Shown: positions 17,614 through 25,902, numbered from the stretch's first letter. The stretch is 64,000 bases of DNA from Mesorhizobium sp. WSM3859 (GCF_002295065.1 NZ_NSGG01000022.1:1-64000); one strand, 5' to 3'. Numbers and translations: made by a program. Notes: generated by a model from the letters alone, not told the origin.

Positions 17614-18549
17614 TCACACCGTCCAGAAATAGCGCACAAGATGGAAGAAGATCGGCGCCGCGAAGACCAGGCTGTCGGTGCGGTCGAGCATGCCGCCATG
17701 GCCTTCGATCAGATGCCCCCAGTCCTTGACGCCCTGGTCGCGCTTGATCGCCGAGGCGACAAGGCCGCCGAGGAAGCCCATCGTGCAGGCAATGAACGCG
17801 ACGGCCGAGGCCTGCAGCGGCGAGAACGGCGTGATGAAGGCGAGCAGCGCGCCAAGGAAGCTCGACGCGACCAGCCCGCCGATCACCCCCTCCCAGGTTT
17901 TCGACGGCGACACGTTCGGCGAGAAGCGATGCTTTCCGAACAGCTTGCCGAAGATGTATTGCAGCACATCGCTGCCTTGCACGACGATAATCAGGAAGGC
18001 GATGAGCAGAAGGTTGCGGTCTTCGAAACCAGGCACGTTGAGCGTCAGCAAAGCGGGCACGTGGCTGACGCAATAGACCGAGATCATGATCGCCCATTGC
18101 TGCGCCGAGACACGCTCCAGAAAACGTTCGGTATCGCCGTGCAGCGCCGTGATCGCCGGCATCAGCAGGAAGCAGTAGACCGGGATGAAGATGACGAAGA
18201 GGCCGTACCAGGCAGTCCACACCAGCCAATACTGAAAGGGGATGACGATGCCGAACATGCCGAGCAATACCCAGTGGTCGCTGCGGCGGCTATGCGTCAG
18301 CGTCACGAATTCGCGCAGCGCCGCGAACGAGATCAGCGCGAACAGGATAGTCATGCCGTAACGGCCGAAGAAGAAGGCGACCGTCATCAGCGCCACCATC
18401 ACCCACCAGGCGTTGATGCGCTGCGTCAGGTTGACCAGCGTCGAACTGAGCGGCTTCGGCGCGCGCGCCGACAGGATGGCGGCGGTGACGCTGGCGGTGC
18501 TCAGCACCACGAAGAGGCCGATGATGAGAATGCTGATTTCGTGGCGCAT
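17614..18549 (-). CDS. CdsA-family phosphatidate cytidylyltransferase (ynbB-like)
   Basis: 311 residues, about eight membrane spans. The C-terminal signature SAIKRDQGVKDWGHLIEGHG, followed by GMLDRTDS, fits the CDP-diglyceride synthase pattern, with the KD and DRxD acidic residues kept. It would make CDP-diacylglycerol (or a related CDP-lipid) from CTP and a phosphatidate in the inner membrane. It is the last gene of a six-gene operon; its ATG overlaps the PlsC stop by one base. The housekeeping cdsA is normally beside uppS and dxr, which are absent here, so this looks like a dedicated second copy serving the lipid module. Confidence 0.88.
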   Translation of the reverse strand: MRHEISILIIGLFVVLSTASVTAAILSARAPKPLSSTLVNLTQRINAWWVMVALMTVAFFFGRYGMTILFALISFAALREFVTLTHSRRSDHWVLLGMFGIVIPFQYWLVWTAWYGLFVIFIPVYCFLLMPAITALHGDTERFLERVSAQQWAIMISVYCVSHVPALLTLNVPGFEDRNLLLIAFLIIVVQGSDVLQYIFGKLFGKHRFSPNVSPSKTWEGVIGGLVASSFLGALLAFITPFSPLQASAVAFIACTMGFLGGLVASAIKRDQGVKDWGHLIEGHGGMLDRTDSLVFAAPIFFHLVRYFWTV

Positions 18550-19208
18550 CAATCGTCTCGGTCGGGGCGCGGATCGAGCGCCAGAAGCTCGGCGCGGGCG
18601 CGCTGGAGGAAGGCGCGCCGCTCTTCGCCCGGCGCCACCGCGACGGGGGCGCCGAAGACGACGCGGCAAAGCAGCGGCACCGGCAGGAACTGCCCCTTGG
18701 GCAGCACGCGCGACATGTTCTCGATCCAGCAGGGGATCAGCTCGACGTCGGGCCGCGCCATCGACAGATTGTAAAGCCCGGAACGAAAAGGCAGCAGCTC
18801 GTCGCTGGTGTTGCGGGTGCCTTCGGGGAAGATAATCAGCGAATGACCTTGGTCGAGAACGGAAAGCATGATCGAGATCGGGTGCTCCGCCTCGTTCGTC
18901 CATTGCCGGCTGATCAGCACGGAGGACAGCATGTCCTCGGCAATGAAGCGGCGCAGCCGCGACTTGCCCCAATATTCGGCCGCGGCGATCGCATGCGTCT
19001 TCGCGCGCTCCGCCTCGCTGAGGCAGGCCGAAAGAAGGATGAAATCGCCATGGCTGGTGTGGTTGGCGAAATAGATGCGCTGCCGGTCCGACGGCTCGCT
19101 GCCGCTCCAGATCGGCCGCACGCCGGTGACCGCCCAGGCGATCGCCGAAAGGCCGACCGAGGTCACTGTCTGCAACAGCGTGTAGGTGCGCAGCGAAAGC
19201 TTGCTCAT
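18549..19208 (-). CDS. PlsC-type lysophospholipid acyltransferase
   Basis: 219 residues. Acyltransferase block I NHTSHGDF (HX4D) near residue 50, and block III FPEGTRNTSDEL near residue 125, then a proline-rich PVPLLCRVVFG strand (block IV-like). An N-terminal hydrophobic helix would hold it at the inner membrane. The family transfers acyl chains to lysophosphatidate or similar lysolipids. Four-base overlap with the upstream membrane-protein gene and one-base overlap with the downstream cdsA-like gene show tight coupling within the lipid operon, so it may supply the phosphatidate that the CdsA-like enzyme activates. Confidence 0.88.
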   Translation of the reverse strand: MSKLSLRTYTLLQTVTSVGLSAIAWAVTGVRPIWSGSEPSDRQRIYFANHTSHGDFILLSACLSEAERAKTHAIAAAEYWGKSRLRRFIAEDMLSSVLISRQWTNEAEHPISIMLSVLDQGHSLIIFPEGTRNTSDELLPFRSGLYNLSMARPDVELIPCWIENMSRVLPKGQFLPVPLLCRVVFGAPVAVAPGEERRAFLQRARAELLALDPRPDRDD

Positions 19209-19648
19209 CTCGGCATCCAGAATCCGGCGGTGAGGAACGCGACGACGAAGACCGCGAAGGCGATCCGCTGCCGGGCCAGCAGGCGGCGTGTTCCGGCGAT
19301 GCGATCGTCGAGCGGGCGCGGCGTGGCCGGGGCGGGCTTCAGCCGCATGCGCGCCAGCATGTCGTCGACCGCGGCGCCTCCGGACATCTCGTCGCCATGC
19401 GTCGCCATCAGCCGGAACAGCAGCGCATCGAAGGCGAGAAGCGCCGAGAGCCCGAGCACCACGATGGCACTGGCCGCCGCCACCAGCAACGCCAGCACCG
19501 CAAGCGGCGCATGGAGCGCGCCGCGCGCCGAGGCGACCAGCGGCGCGATGCTGTCGCCGGCGATCACGATCGCGGCCGGCCATGCCGCCTGCTTGGCGAG
19601 TATCGCGGCGAAGGCGGCGGTCTTGCGCTGATAGGCGTCGTCGCTCAT
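19205..19648 (-). CDS. Small membrane protein of the ynb-like lipid operon
   Basis: 147 residues. Two or three hydrophobic helices (IVIAGDSIAPLVASARGAL; VLALLVAAASAIVVLGLSALLAF; and a C-terminal IAFAVFVVAFLTAGFWM) flank a charged loop. No known domain recognised. Overlaps both neighbours by four bases, so it is made together with the phosphatase and acyltransferase and may scaffold them. It is not part of the E. coli ynbABCD set as I remember it. Confidence 0.72.
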   Translation of the reverse strand: MSDDAYQRKTAAFAAILAKQAAWPAAIVIAGDSIAPLVASARGALHAPLAVLALLVAAASAIVVLGLSALLAFDALLFRLMATHGDEMSGGAAVDDMLARMRLKPAPATPRPLDDRIAGTRRLLARQRIAFAVFVVAFLTAGFWMPR

Positions 19649-20976
19649 GCCGGCTCGTCCAATCCGACCTGAAGATGCACCGGTCGACCGGAGGCGGCGA
19701 GATGCTTGCGCGCCTGCGCCGGCGTGTGCGAACGGCCGCTAGCGACCAACCAGAGGGCGACGACCGTGGCGCTGCGCTGGAAGCCCAGCGCGCAGCAGAT
19801 CAGCACCGTGCCCTGACGACGCGCCGGCTCGATTGCCGCCACCGCCTCGTCGAGCGTGTCCGCGCGCGGCGGCAGGAGATCGAGCGTGGGAAAGCTGATC
19901 CAGCGGCCCGGCGCGTCGCGCGGCCGCTCCAACTCAGCGGCAAGATCGATTACCGTGCCGAAGGCGTGTGCTTCGGCAGCGTCGGGAAAGCGCCCGAGAA
20001 AGACGCCGTCGATGACGGCAACCACCGGCGGCAGCTTGCGCGTCCAGGCCCAGACGTTGACCCTGGCGCCCAGCCGGTATGGCCAGAGCAGGACGCGGCT
20101 TGCCAGCGACACGCGGCCGTCCGCCGTCTTCTGGAACACTTTTGGCCCGGCGCCGGAATAGCCGAAAGCGACGATGGCCAGTGCCAGCGAAGGCCACAAA
20201 AGCACAAGCGCGACAGCCGACAAGAAGGCGCCGATGGACGCGCCGGCGAGCGCCAGCGCGGCGCCCAGCGAGTAGTAGAGCGAAAGGCGCCGCGCCTTGC
20301 CGTCTGCGGTCAGACGGAAGCCGGAGAAGGGCAGCTCGTCCCGGGCCGGAGACAGCCATAGCGCGAAGAAGCCGAGCAGCGCGCCGGTCGGGATGTCGAT
20401 GAAATGGTGCTGCCACGTCGTCAACACCGAGGCGCCGATCAGCAAACACCAAAAGTGCCAGAGCGTGAGCAGGGGGCCGGAAAGGCGCTGGCGCCAATGG
20501 TCCCAGATGATCACCAGAAGCGCGATATGCAGGGAAGGCGCCTGGTTGAACGGCTTGTCGAAGCCGCCGAGCACCGCGAACAGGAAGCCGGGCAGGCCGG
20601 TGGTTGCCGGCCGCACGAAGGTGGCGGTCAGCGGAAACAGGATGAAGCAGGAAACGGCGACGATCTGCGCGGTGAGGTAGCGGCCGGCCAGCCGGTCGAC
20701 GCCCTGCCGGCTGTCATTGAGCAGCAGCGACAGGCCGTAGAACAGGTTGATCGACCAGTAGGGCACGATCGTCCAGGCGAGGAACGGGACATGGTGTTCC
20801 CAAGAGAAGACGATGCTGCCGACTTGATTGCGTGTCGAGGCCAGCCAATTGGCGAAGCCGTAGGTCGAATAGAAGAACGGCGCCAGGAACGCGAGCCACA
20901 GCGCCGCCCGCAGGACGACGCGACTATAGGGCTCGGCGATGGGTGACAGTGGCTGGGGCTCGGCGCTGGCAGGCAT
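19645..20976 (-). CDS. PAP2 - dual-specificity phosphatase fusion (ynbD-like)
   Basis: 443 residues. N-terminal two thirds: multi-span PAP2 lipid phosphatase with RP in TATFVRPATTG, PSLH in FNQAPSLHIALL, and HHFIDIPTG, the usual catalytic triad of motifs. C-terminal third: a dual-specificity phosphatase loop, CALGFQRSA at about residue 397, i.e. C-x5-R with Ser next. The residue before the nucleophile is Cys where most members have His. It should remove phosphate from a prenyl or glycerolipid phosphate and from a second substrate. Same two-domain design as E. coli YnbD (recalled, not searched). The gene follows the hydrolase-methyltransferase gene after 13 bases. Confidence 0.85.
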   Translation of the reverse strand: MPASAEPQPLSPIAEPYSRVVLRAALWLAFLAPFFYSTYGFANWLASTRNQVGSIVFSWEHHVPFLAWTIVPYWSINLFYGLSLLLNDSRQGVDRLAGRYLTAQIVAVSCFILFPLTATFVRPATTGLPGFLFAVLGGFDKPFNQAPSLHIALLVIIWDHWRQRLSGPLLTLWHFWCLLIGASVLTTWQHHFIDIPTGALLGFFALWLSPARDELPFSGFRLTADGKARRLSLYYSLGAALALAGASIGAFLSAVALVLLWPSLALAIVAFGYSGAGPKVFQKTADGRVSLASRVLLWPYRLGARVNVWAWTRKLPPVVAVIDGVFLGRFPDAAEAHAFGTVIDLAAELERPRDAPGRWISFPTLDLLPPRADTLDEAVAAIEPARRQGTVLICCALGFQRSATVVALWLVASGRSHTPAQARKHLAASGRPVHLQVGLDEPA

Positions 20977-20989
20977 GCGTGGGCGGTTC

Positions 20990-22774
20990 CTAAACCCGCC
21001 TTGCCAGCGAGACGGTGAAGATGCCCCATTGGTCGATGCGATGGTCGAGCTTCTCGAAGCCTGCCGCCTCGACCAACTGGTCCATCTCGGCTTGCGTACG
21101 TCGTCGCATGACCCAGGCCTGGCCGCCGCGATGCGAGGTCAGGCTGCGCGCGATCATTTCGAGCTGCGGGTGCCAGGGCTGGTTGGTGTAGATCAGCAGG
21201 CTGCCAGGCTGCATGGCGCGGGCGAGACCGCCGAGCGAGCGCGTGATCGGCGCATTGTCCGCGAACAGCTCGTAGAGGCCGGAGACGATGGCGAGGTCCG
21301 GCGCCGGGTTCAGCGCGGCGAGCCCATCGCCATCGAAAGCGTCGGCGCGGCGGAACGAGACGCTCATCGGCAATTGCCGGTCGGCGATCAGCTTGCGGCC
21401 GAGCTCGACATTGAGGTCGGAATAATCCTGCAGGCGCACGCTGGCCGGCTGCTCGGCACTCTGGGCGATGGCGTCGAGCACGTAGCGGCCGTGGCCGGCG
21501 GCGATGTCGAGGATATGGCCTGGCCGTCCGGCTGCTTTCAGCGTAGCCAAAGCCTGGCCGATCAGTTCCTCGAGGTTGAGCTTGCGCTGGCGGATGCCGC
21601 GCCAGCCGATGGCGTCGAGAAAAGTCCTGTCGACCATGCGGCCGATCGGCCCCAATCCCCGCGCGTCATTCTCGTAGACATAGTCCAGCGTCGAGCCGGA
21701 ATCGAAGCCGGTGCCGACGCCGATCTTCATGCCGCGCGAGAACCAGCTGCCGATGCGGATGGAGGCGCGGCTCATCGCCCAGTAGAGGCCCTTGGGCGAC
21801 AGGAGATCGAGCGGCGAGGCGAGCCTGTCGGCCTCGTCGCGCGTGTAGCCGGCAATGTCTGCCTGCTTCAGGTCGACAGTTTCGGCCGGCGCAGCAAACC
21901 GCCCTTCGATGAACGGTCGGATCAGGGCGAGCGCCTTGGCGCGGTCGCGCTCGCCGAGCGTGTCGTGGAAGAACCCCGGCAGCACATGCCGTTCCTTGAT
22001 GCGGCTGCCTAGATTGACGAAGAACTCGTGCTGCGGGCCATGCCGCACCACCCAGTCGCTGCCGGACAGCAGAAGCTGCGTCGGCACGGTGATGGCGCGG
22101 GCGTCGGCGACGATGCGCGCCGCGTGCTGGTAGAGCTCGACCAGGATGTTGGAAGCGATCGGACGCGTGATCAGCGGATCGTTCTCGAAGGAGGCGATGC
22201 GCACCGGGTCATGGGTGAGCAGGCTCGCCTTGACATAGGAATTGACGAAGAAGCGCCCCTTGATCTTCTGCCAAAGCGCGATGCCTTCCTTGGCGAAAGG
22301 CACATAGAGCTTGACCGAGAAAGCGGGCGACGCCAGCACCACGGCGCGCAGTTTCGGCGCATAGTCATGCACCCAGGCGGCGGCGAGCACGGCGCCGAAG
22401 GATTGCGCGATCAGCGCGATATCCTGTGCGCCAAAGCCGTCCTTGGCGGCGATCTCGCGCATAAAACAGTCGATGTCGCGCACCAGTGCGGCAAAGGACG
22501 GGGCATAACCGCGCTCGCCGGCGGAGCGGCCGTTGCCGCGCGCATCCCAGGCGTAGAAGGCATAGTCCGGCATGCTGAGTTCGTCGACCAGATGCGCCAT
22601 GCGGCCGCCATGCTCGTGGCCGCGATGGAAGAGCACGACCGCGCCCTTGGCCTCCCCAACCGTCGGCCAGAAACGGTAGAAAATCTCCGTGCCGTCATGA
22701 CTGTGGAAGCTGCGTTCCTGCGCTTGCCGCGCGAGGCTTTCCGCCGGTGCGGTGGCGATCTGTTCGTGAAGCAT
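20990..22774 (-). CDS. Alpha/beta hydrolase - methyltransferase fusion (ynbC-like)
   Basis: 594 residues. Residues 1-300 are a monoglyceride-lipase-like hydrolase: oxyanion region LFHRGHEHGGRM, nucleophile elbow LIAQSFGAVLAA (Ser near 115), late Asp in GSDWVVRHG and His in LPGFFHDTLGE. Residues 400-594 hold a class I methyltransferase: HILDIAAGHGRYVLDAIA, then DLAIVSGLYELFADN. Two-domain proteins of this kind are the YnbC type. AGGGGA seven bases before ATG 22774 favours that start; another ATG lies 21 bases upstream. Position between the CDP-alcohol transferase and the phosphatase implies action on the same lipid, probably head-group or acyl editing plus methylation. Confidence 0.86.
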   Translation of the reverse strand: MLHEQIATAPAESLARQAQERSFHSHDGTEIFYRFWPTVGEAKGAVVLFHRGHEHGGRMAHLVDELSMPDYAFYAWDARGNGRSAGERGYAPSFAALVRDIDCFMREIAAKDGFGAQDIALIAQSFGAVLAAAWVHDYAPKLRAVVLASPAFSVKLYVPFAKEGIALWQKIKGRFFVNSYVKASLLTHDPVRIASFENDPLITRPIASNILVELYQHAARIVADARAITVPTQLLLSGSDWVVRHGPQHEFFVNLGSRIKERHVLPGFFHDTLGERDRAKALALIRPFIEGRFAAPAETVDLKQADIAGYTRDEADRLASPLDLLSPKGLYWAMSRASIRIGSWFSRGMKIGVGTGFDSGSTLDYVYENDARGLGPIGRMVDRTFLDAIGWRGIRQRKLNLEELIGQALATLKAAGRPGHILDIAAGHGRYVLDAIAQSAEQPASVRLQDYSDLNVELGRKLIADRQLPMSVSFRRADAFDGDGLAALNPAPDLAIVSGLYELFADNAPITRSLGGLARAMQPGSLLIYTNQPWHPQLEMIARSLTSHRGGQAWVMRRRTQAEMDQLVEAAGFEKLDHRIDQWGIFTVSLARRV

Positions 22775-22810
22775 GCTGTTCCCCTCGGACGGCATCGCGA
22801 GCCTTAATGC

Positions 22811-23419
22811 TTAGCCGGTGTTGCCAGTAAGGCCGACGCGTATCCGGTTTATGGCGGTCAGCAGCGAAAGCGTAGCCATGGCCGGAAACACAAAGGGCGC
22901 GATCGCCGCCGGCCACAGCCCGACGGCGCATAGGGCCGCCACCACACCGAGCGCCAGCGCCCTGTCGCTCTTGCCGAACGGCCCGGCATAGTTGCGCCCG
23001 ATCCCGGCGGGAACGCCGAGCACGCCGGCGAACTCGGTGAGCATCGCCGCAATGGCAAAGGCGATGACGCCCCAGACGCCAAACTGCGGGAAGGCGGCGA
23101 AGGGCAGGATGAGCGCCAGATCGGAGACGACGTCGCAGATTTCGTTGAGATACATGCCAAGCGTAGAAGCCTGGCCATGTTCCCGCGCCAGCATGCCATC
23201 CATGGCGTTGAGCGCCATGCGCACGAACAGCACTAGGGGAATGAGCAGCAGAAGCAGGCGCGAACCGGGCGCCGCCGCGATCGCCGCTCCGGCCGCAATC
23301 GAGAGACCAGCGGCCAGTATGGTAATACCGTTGGCTGACACCCCCATGGCCGCCAGCCGGCCGACAAGCGGCCGCAGCCTGTCCTGGAAGGCCGGCTTCA
23401 GCGCGTAGAGCGTCGGCAT
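22811..23419 (-). CDS. CDP-alcohol phosphatidyltransferase family protein (ynbA-like)
   Basis: 202 residues, six or so spans. The family motif is present but altered: the DGxxAR and final Asp of NAMDGMLARE...LNEICDVVSD are kept, while the first and third of the four Asp are Asn. The same Asn pattern and the AGPFGKSDRAL stretch are, from memory, also in E. coli YnbA, so this is a subfamily trait and not decay. It should swap CMP from a CDP-lipid for an alcohol head group; the head group is unknown. First gene of the six-gene lipid operon, reading away from marR. Confidence 0.86.
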   Translation of the reverse strand: MPTLYALKPAFQDRLRPLVGRLAAMGVSANGITILAAGLSIAAGAAIAAAPGSRLLLLLIPLVLFVRMALNAMDGMLAREHGQASTLGMYLNEICDVVSDLALILPFAAFPQFGVWGVIAFAIAAMLTEFAGVLGVPAGIGRNYAGPFGKSDRALALGVVAALCAVGLWPAAIAPFVFPAMATLSLLTAINRIRVGLTGNTG

Positions 23420-23645
23420 TGCGTGATCCCCCGATCCACGGCTCAAGCTTTACCATGAGCGAGCATGGAGGCGCTAGCGTGCGACAGAAACACAGTGAAT
23501 TTTCAGACGGTTGACGCCGCGCTGTGAATGCATCGCCTGAAACCGCAGCTTTGGCCCGGGTAGCCGTTCACGAACCGCTAACCATGAATGTATCAAATGC
23601 CTGATATGCCGATTTGCCGGCTTCTGGCGCAAAGCTTCCTCTTGA

Positions 23646-23665
23646 ATAGTAAGCACGCTTATTAT
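23646..23665. promoter_or_regulatory. Candidate MarR operator upstream of the emrAB operon
   Basis: ATAGTAAGC-AC-GCTTATTAT, eight of nine positions symmetric, ending 11 bases before the marR start. Sits where it would block the promoter, so self-repression relieved by a pump substrate is likely. The region between this gene and the divergent lipid operon (23420-23676) is the only place for both promoters. Confidence 0.6.
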
Positions 23666-23676
23666 ATCTATCGCTC

Positions 23677-24156
23677 ATGGTTTCAGATGGCATCGACAGA
23701 TTGGGATTTTTGATCCACGACGTGCAGCGTCTCATGCGCAAGCGCTTCGAGGCGCGCGCCAGCGGGTTGGGGCTTTCCTCGGCGCAATGGCGACTGATGG
23801 TGCGCGTCGCCAAGGAAGAGGGCATCACGCAGGCGCGGCTGGCCGAACTGCTCGAAATCGAGCCGATCAGTGTCTCGCGCCTCGTCGACCGCATGGAGGA
23901 GGGCGGCTGGATCGAACGCCGCCAGGACGCCACCGACCGGCGCGTGCGCATGATCTTCCCGACCGAGAAGGCGAGCGCTGCCTACGCAGATGTCAAAAGC
24001 CTTGCCGGCGAGGTCTATGAGGAGTCCTTGACCGGTGTTTCGCCGGAAGACCGGCGCGTCCTGATCCGGGTTCTGGACACGATCGTCCAGAACCTGGCGG
24101 ACGGCGAGGCATTGTCCCTCGAAAAGATCAAGAGCAGGGAAGGGACCGCGGCATGA
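23677..24156 (+). CDS. MarR family regulator of the emrAB-type pump
   Basis: 159 residues. Winged helix with SSAQWRLMVRVAKEEGITQA, AELLEIEPISVSRLVDRMEE (recognition helix) and a wing containing DATDRRVRMI, all as in MarR/EmrR. The dimer helices flank it. Its stop overlaps the emrA ATG by four bases. EmrR-like proteins release DNA when bound by pump substrates; the operator candidate is immediately upstream. Confidence 0.92.
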   Translation: MVSDGIDRLGFLIHDVQRLMRKRFEARASGLGLSSAQWRLMVRVAKEEGITQARLAELLEIEPISVSRLVDRMEEGGWIERRQDATDRRVRMIFPTEKASAAYADVKSLAGEVYEESLTGVSPEDRRVLIRVLDTIVQNLADGEALSLEKIKSREGTAA

Positions 24157-25352
24157 ACGCAGCAGCCAAGCGGGAAGACGACAACGTAACCAAGCTTGCG
24201 TCGGCGCAGCCGATCGCTGAAGCCCCGGCGCAGCCGGCGGTCGCTCCGGTCACGGCGGCGCCTGAGCCTCAGCCTGCTCCGGCGGCGCCGAAGAAGAAGA
24301 GCCGTATCGGCCGCTTCCTGTTGATGGTCGCCCTGCCGCTGGCGCTGCTTGCCGGCGGTTCGTACGTCTGGGTGACCGGCGGCCGCTACCAGGAGACCGA
24401 GAACGCCAATTTGCAGCAGGCCAGGATTTCGGTCGCCTCCGACACGGCCGGCCGCATCGTCCAGGTCGGCATCGCCGACAACCAGCTGGTCAAGCAGGGC
24501 GATCTTCTCTTCGTCATCGATCCGGAACCCTACACAATAGCGCTTGCCCAGGCCGACGCCGCCGTTGCCGCTGCGCGCCTCAATGTCGAGCAGCTGCGCG
24601 CCGCCTACAGCCAGGCGATGGCGCAGGAAAAGTCCGCCGGCAGCGAGGTCGACTACGCGCAGTCGCAATATGACCGCGCCGCCGATCTCGCCCAAAAGGG
24701 CATCAACGCCAAGTCCTCGCTCGACCAGGCACGCAACGATCTCGACAAGGCCAAGCAGCAGCTGGCCGTCGCGCAGCAAGGCATCGTCAGCGCCAAGGCG
24801 GCGCTCGGCGGCAACCCGGACATCGAAACCGACAAGCATCCGACCGTGATGGCCGCTTTGGCCGCGCGCGATAAGGCGGCCTATGACCTGGCGCAGACGA
24901 CGGTGGAGGCGCCTGCCGACGGCATCATCTACCAGGCCGCCTCGTTCAAGGTCGGCCAGTATGTGTCCGTCGGCACGCCGCTGTTTGCGCTGGTCGAGAC
25001 CGGCGACACCTGGATTAACGCCAATTTCAAGGAGACCCAGCTCACCAACATGAAGCCGGGCCAGAAGGCCGAGATCGTCGTCGACACCTATCCGGGCCGC
25101 ACCTTCGAGGCGACCGTCAAGGCGATCGGCGCCGGCACGGGCGCGGAGTTCTCGCTGCTGCCCGCGCAGAACGCCACCGGCAACTGGGTCAAGGTCACGC
25201 AGCGCATTCCGGTGCGCCTGGAACTGACTGATCCCGACGCCAGAATGGCGCTGCGCACCGGCATGAGCGCCACCGTCACCGTCGACACCGGCGTGGCGCG
25301 CGGCCTGCCGTCGATCTTCGGCCATGCCACGGCAGGAGAGCACGCGCAGTAA
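24153..25352 (+). CDS. emrA: EmrA-type membrane fusion protein
   Basis: 399 residues. Cytosolic Ala/Pro-rich N-terminus, one membrane helix (FLLMVALPLALLAGGSYVWV at about residues 50-70), a lipoyl half (DTAGRIVQVGIADNQLVKQG), a long alpha hairpin (residues 130-235) and the second half (VEAPADGIIYQAASFKVGQY). This is the HlyD/EmrA fold that links an MFS pump to an outer-membrane channel. Coupled to marR by a four-base overlap, but separated from emrB by 555 bases that contain a structured region and a MITE, which is unusual as emrA and emrB normally adjoin. Confidence 0.93.
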   Translation: MNAAAKREDDNVTKLASAQPIAEAPAQPAVAPVTAAPEPQPAPAAPKKKSRIGRFLLMVALPLALLAGGSYVWVTGGRYQETENANLQQARISVASDTAGRIVQVGIADNQLVKQGDLLFVIDPEPYTIALAQADAAVAAARLNVEQLRAAYSQAMAQEKSAGSEVDYAQSQYDRAADLAQKGINAKSSLDQARNDLDKAKQQLAVAQQGIVSAKAALGGNPDIETDKHPTVMAALAARDKAAYDLAQTTVEAPADGIIYQAASFKVGQYVSVGTPLFALVETGDTWINANFKETQLTNMKPGQKAEIVVDTYPGRTFEATVKAIGAGTGAEFSLLPAQNATGNWVKVTQRIPVRLELTDPDARMALRTGMSATVTVDTGVARGLPSIFGHATAGEHAQ

Positions 25353-25450
25353 CGATACGCCCCGTGGAGGCGGAGCAGGGATTGGTCTGATGGGAGGAGT
25401 GGGAAGGATAAGCGTTTAAGATCAGCCGCCTGGCGGCGCGATCGAAACCG

Positions 25451-25617
25451 AAACCTTCGTCACGGACCCGTCGGTCCTCAGGTTTCCGGGCGGCAGGCAT
25501 CCGCTCCAATAGAGACTTTCAGTCGATGTAACCCCCACATCGATAGTCGCGTCCCACCGCGATGAGGGTCTCTCAACGGAAGGCATTGCCGCCCGGAAGC
25601 CCAGTGTACATTTTTTT
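25451..25617 (+). ncRNA. Candidate structured RNA or attenuator in the emrA-emrB gap
   Basis: Several nested perfect stems occur: AAACCT (25451) with AGGTTT (25480) around GGACC-CGTC-GGTCC (25464-25477); CCGGGCGGCA (25486-25495) with TGCCGCCCGG (25587-25596), extended by TCCG/CGGA; AGAGAC with GTCTCT; and TCGATGT with ACATCGA around a CCCCC loop. A run of seven T follows at 25611-25617. Together they form a rod about 110 bases long preceded by a smaller hairpin. No ORF fits. It could be an independent small RNA (either strand) or a leader controlling emrB. I do not recognise the family; a rod with internal bubbles recalls 6S RNA, but I could not confirm that. Confidence 0.45.
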
Positions 25618-25634
25618 GTGACCTGCTGGAAGTT

Positions 25635-25902
25635 TAGGTCGTGTGGTCAGTTATGGTTTTGGGCTGGACGGGAGCGATTTTGACCGAGGAGAAGGAGGGT
25701 GAGGACACAAGCCTTGCGGCTTGCTACGATAGCCGACGCGCTCATCGGTCAAAAGCGCCGCCGCCGGAGGCGGTGAGGTGAAAAATGGTCATCTGCAGCG
25801 TCGCTTCGCTTGCCAAGACGCAAGTCTTGGCGGCGCTCGCTCCTCACATCTAACCATTTTTGACCTCATCCAGCTCCAAACCATAACTGACCACACGACC
25901 TA
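25635..25902. mobile_element. MITE-like element with 23-bp TIRs and TA ends
   Basis: 268 bases bounded by perfect terminal inverted repeats that start GGTCGTGTGGTCAGTTATGG and are flanked by TA on each side, as expected from TA target duplication by IS630/mariner-type transposases. There are inner inverted words (TTTTGACCGA / TCGGTCAAAA). No transposase frame, so non-autonomous. The right end is only five bases from the emrB ATG, so the element supplies the sequence where the emrB ribosome site should be. Family assignment rests only on the TA ends. Confidence 0.75.

Noticed and set aside
25451..25617. 6S RNA or another known RNA
   Set aside because: The rod shape is suggestive, but I could not match conserved bubble sequences from memory; kept only as an unidentified structured RNA.
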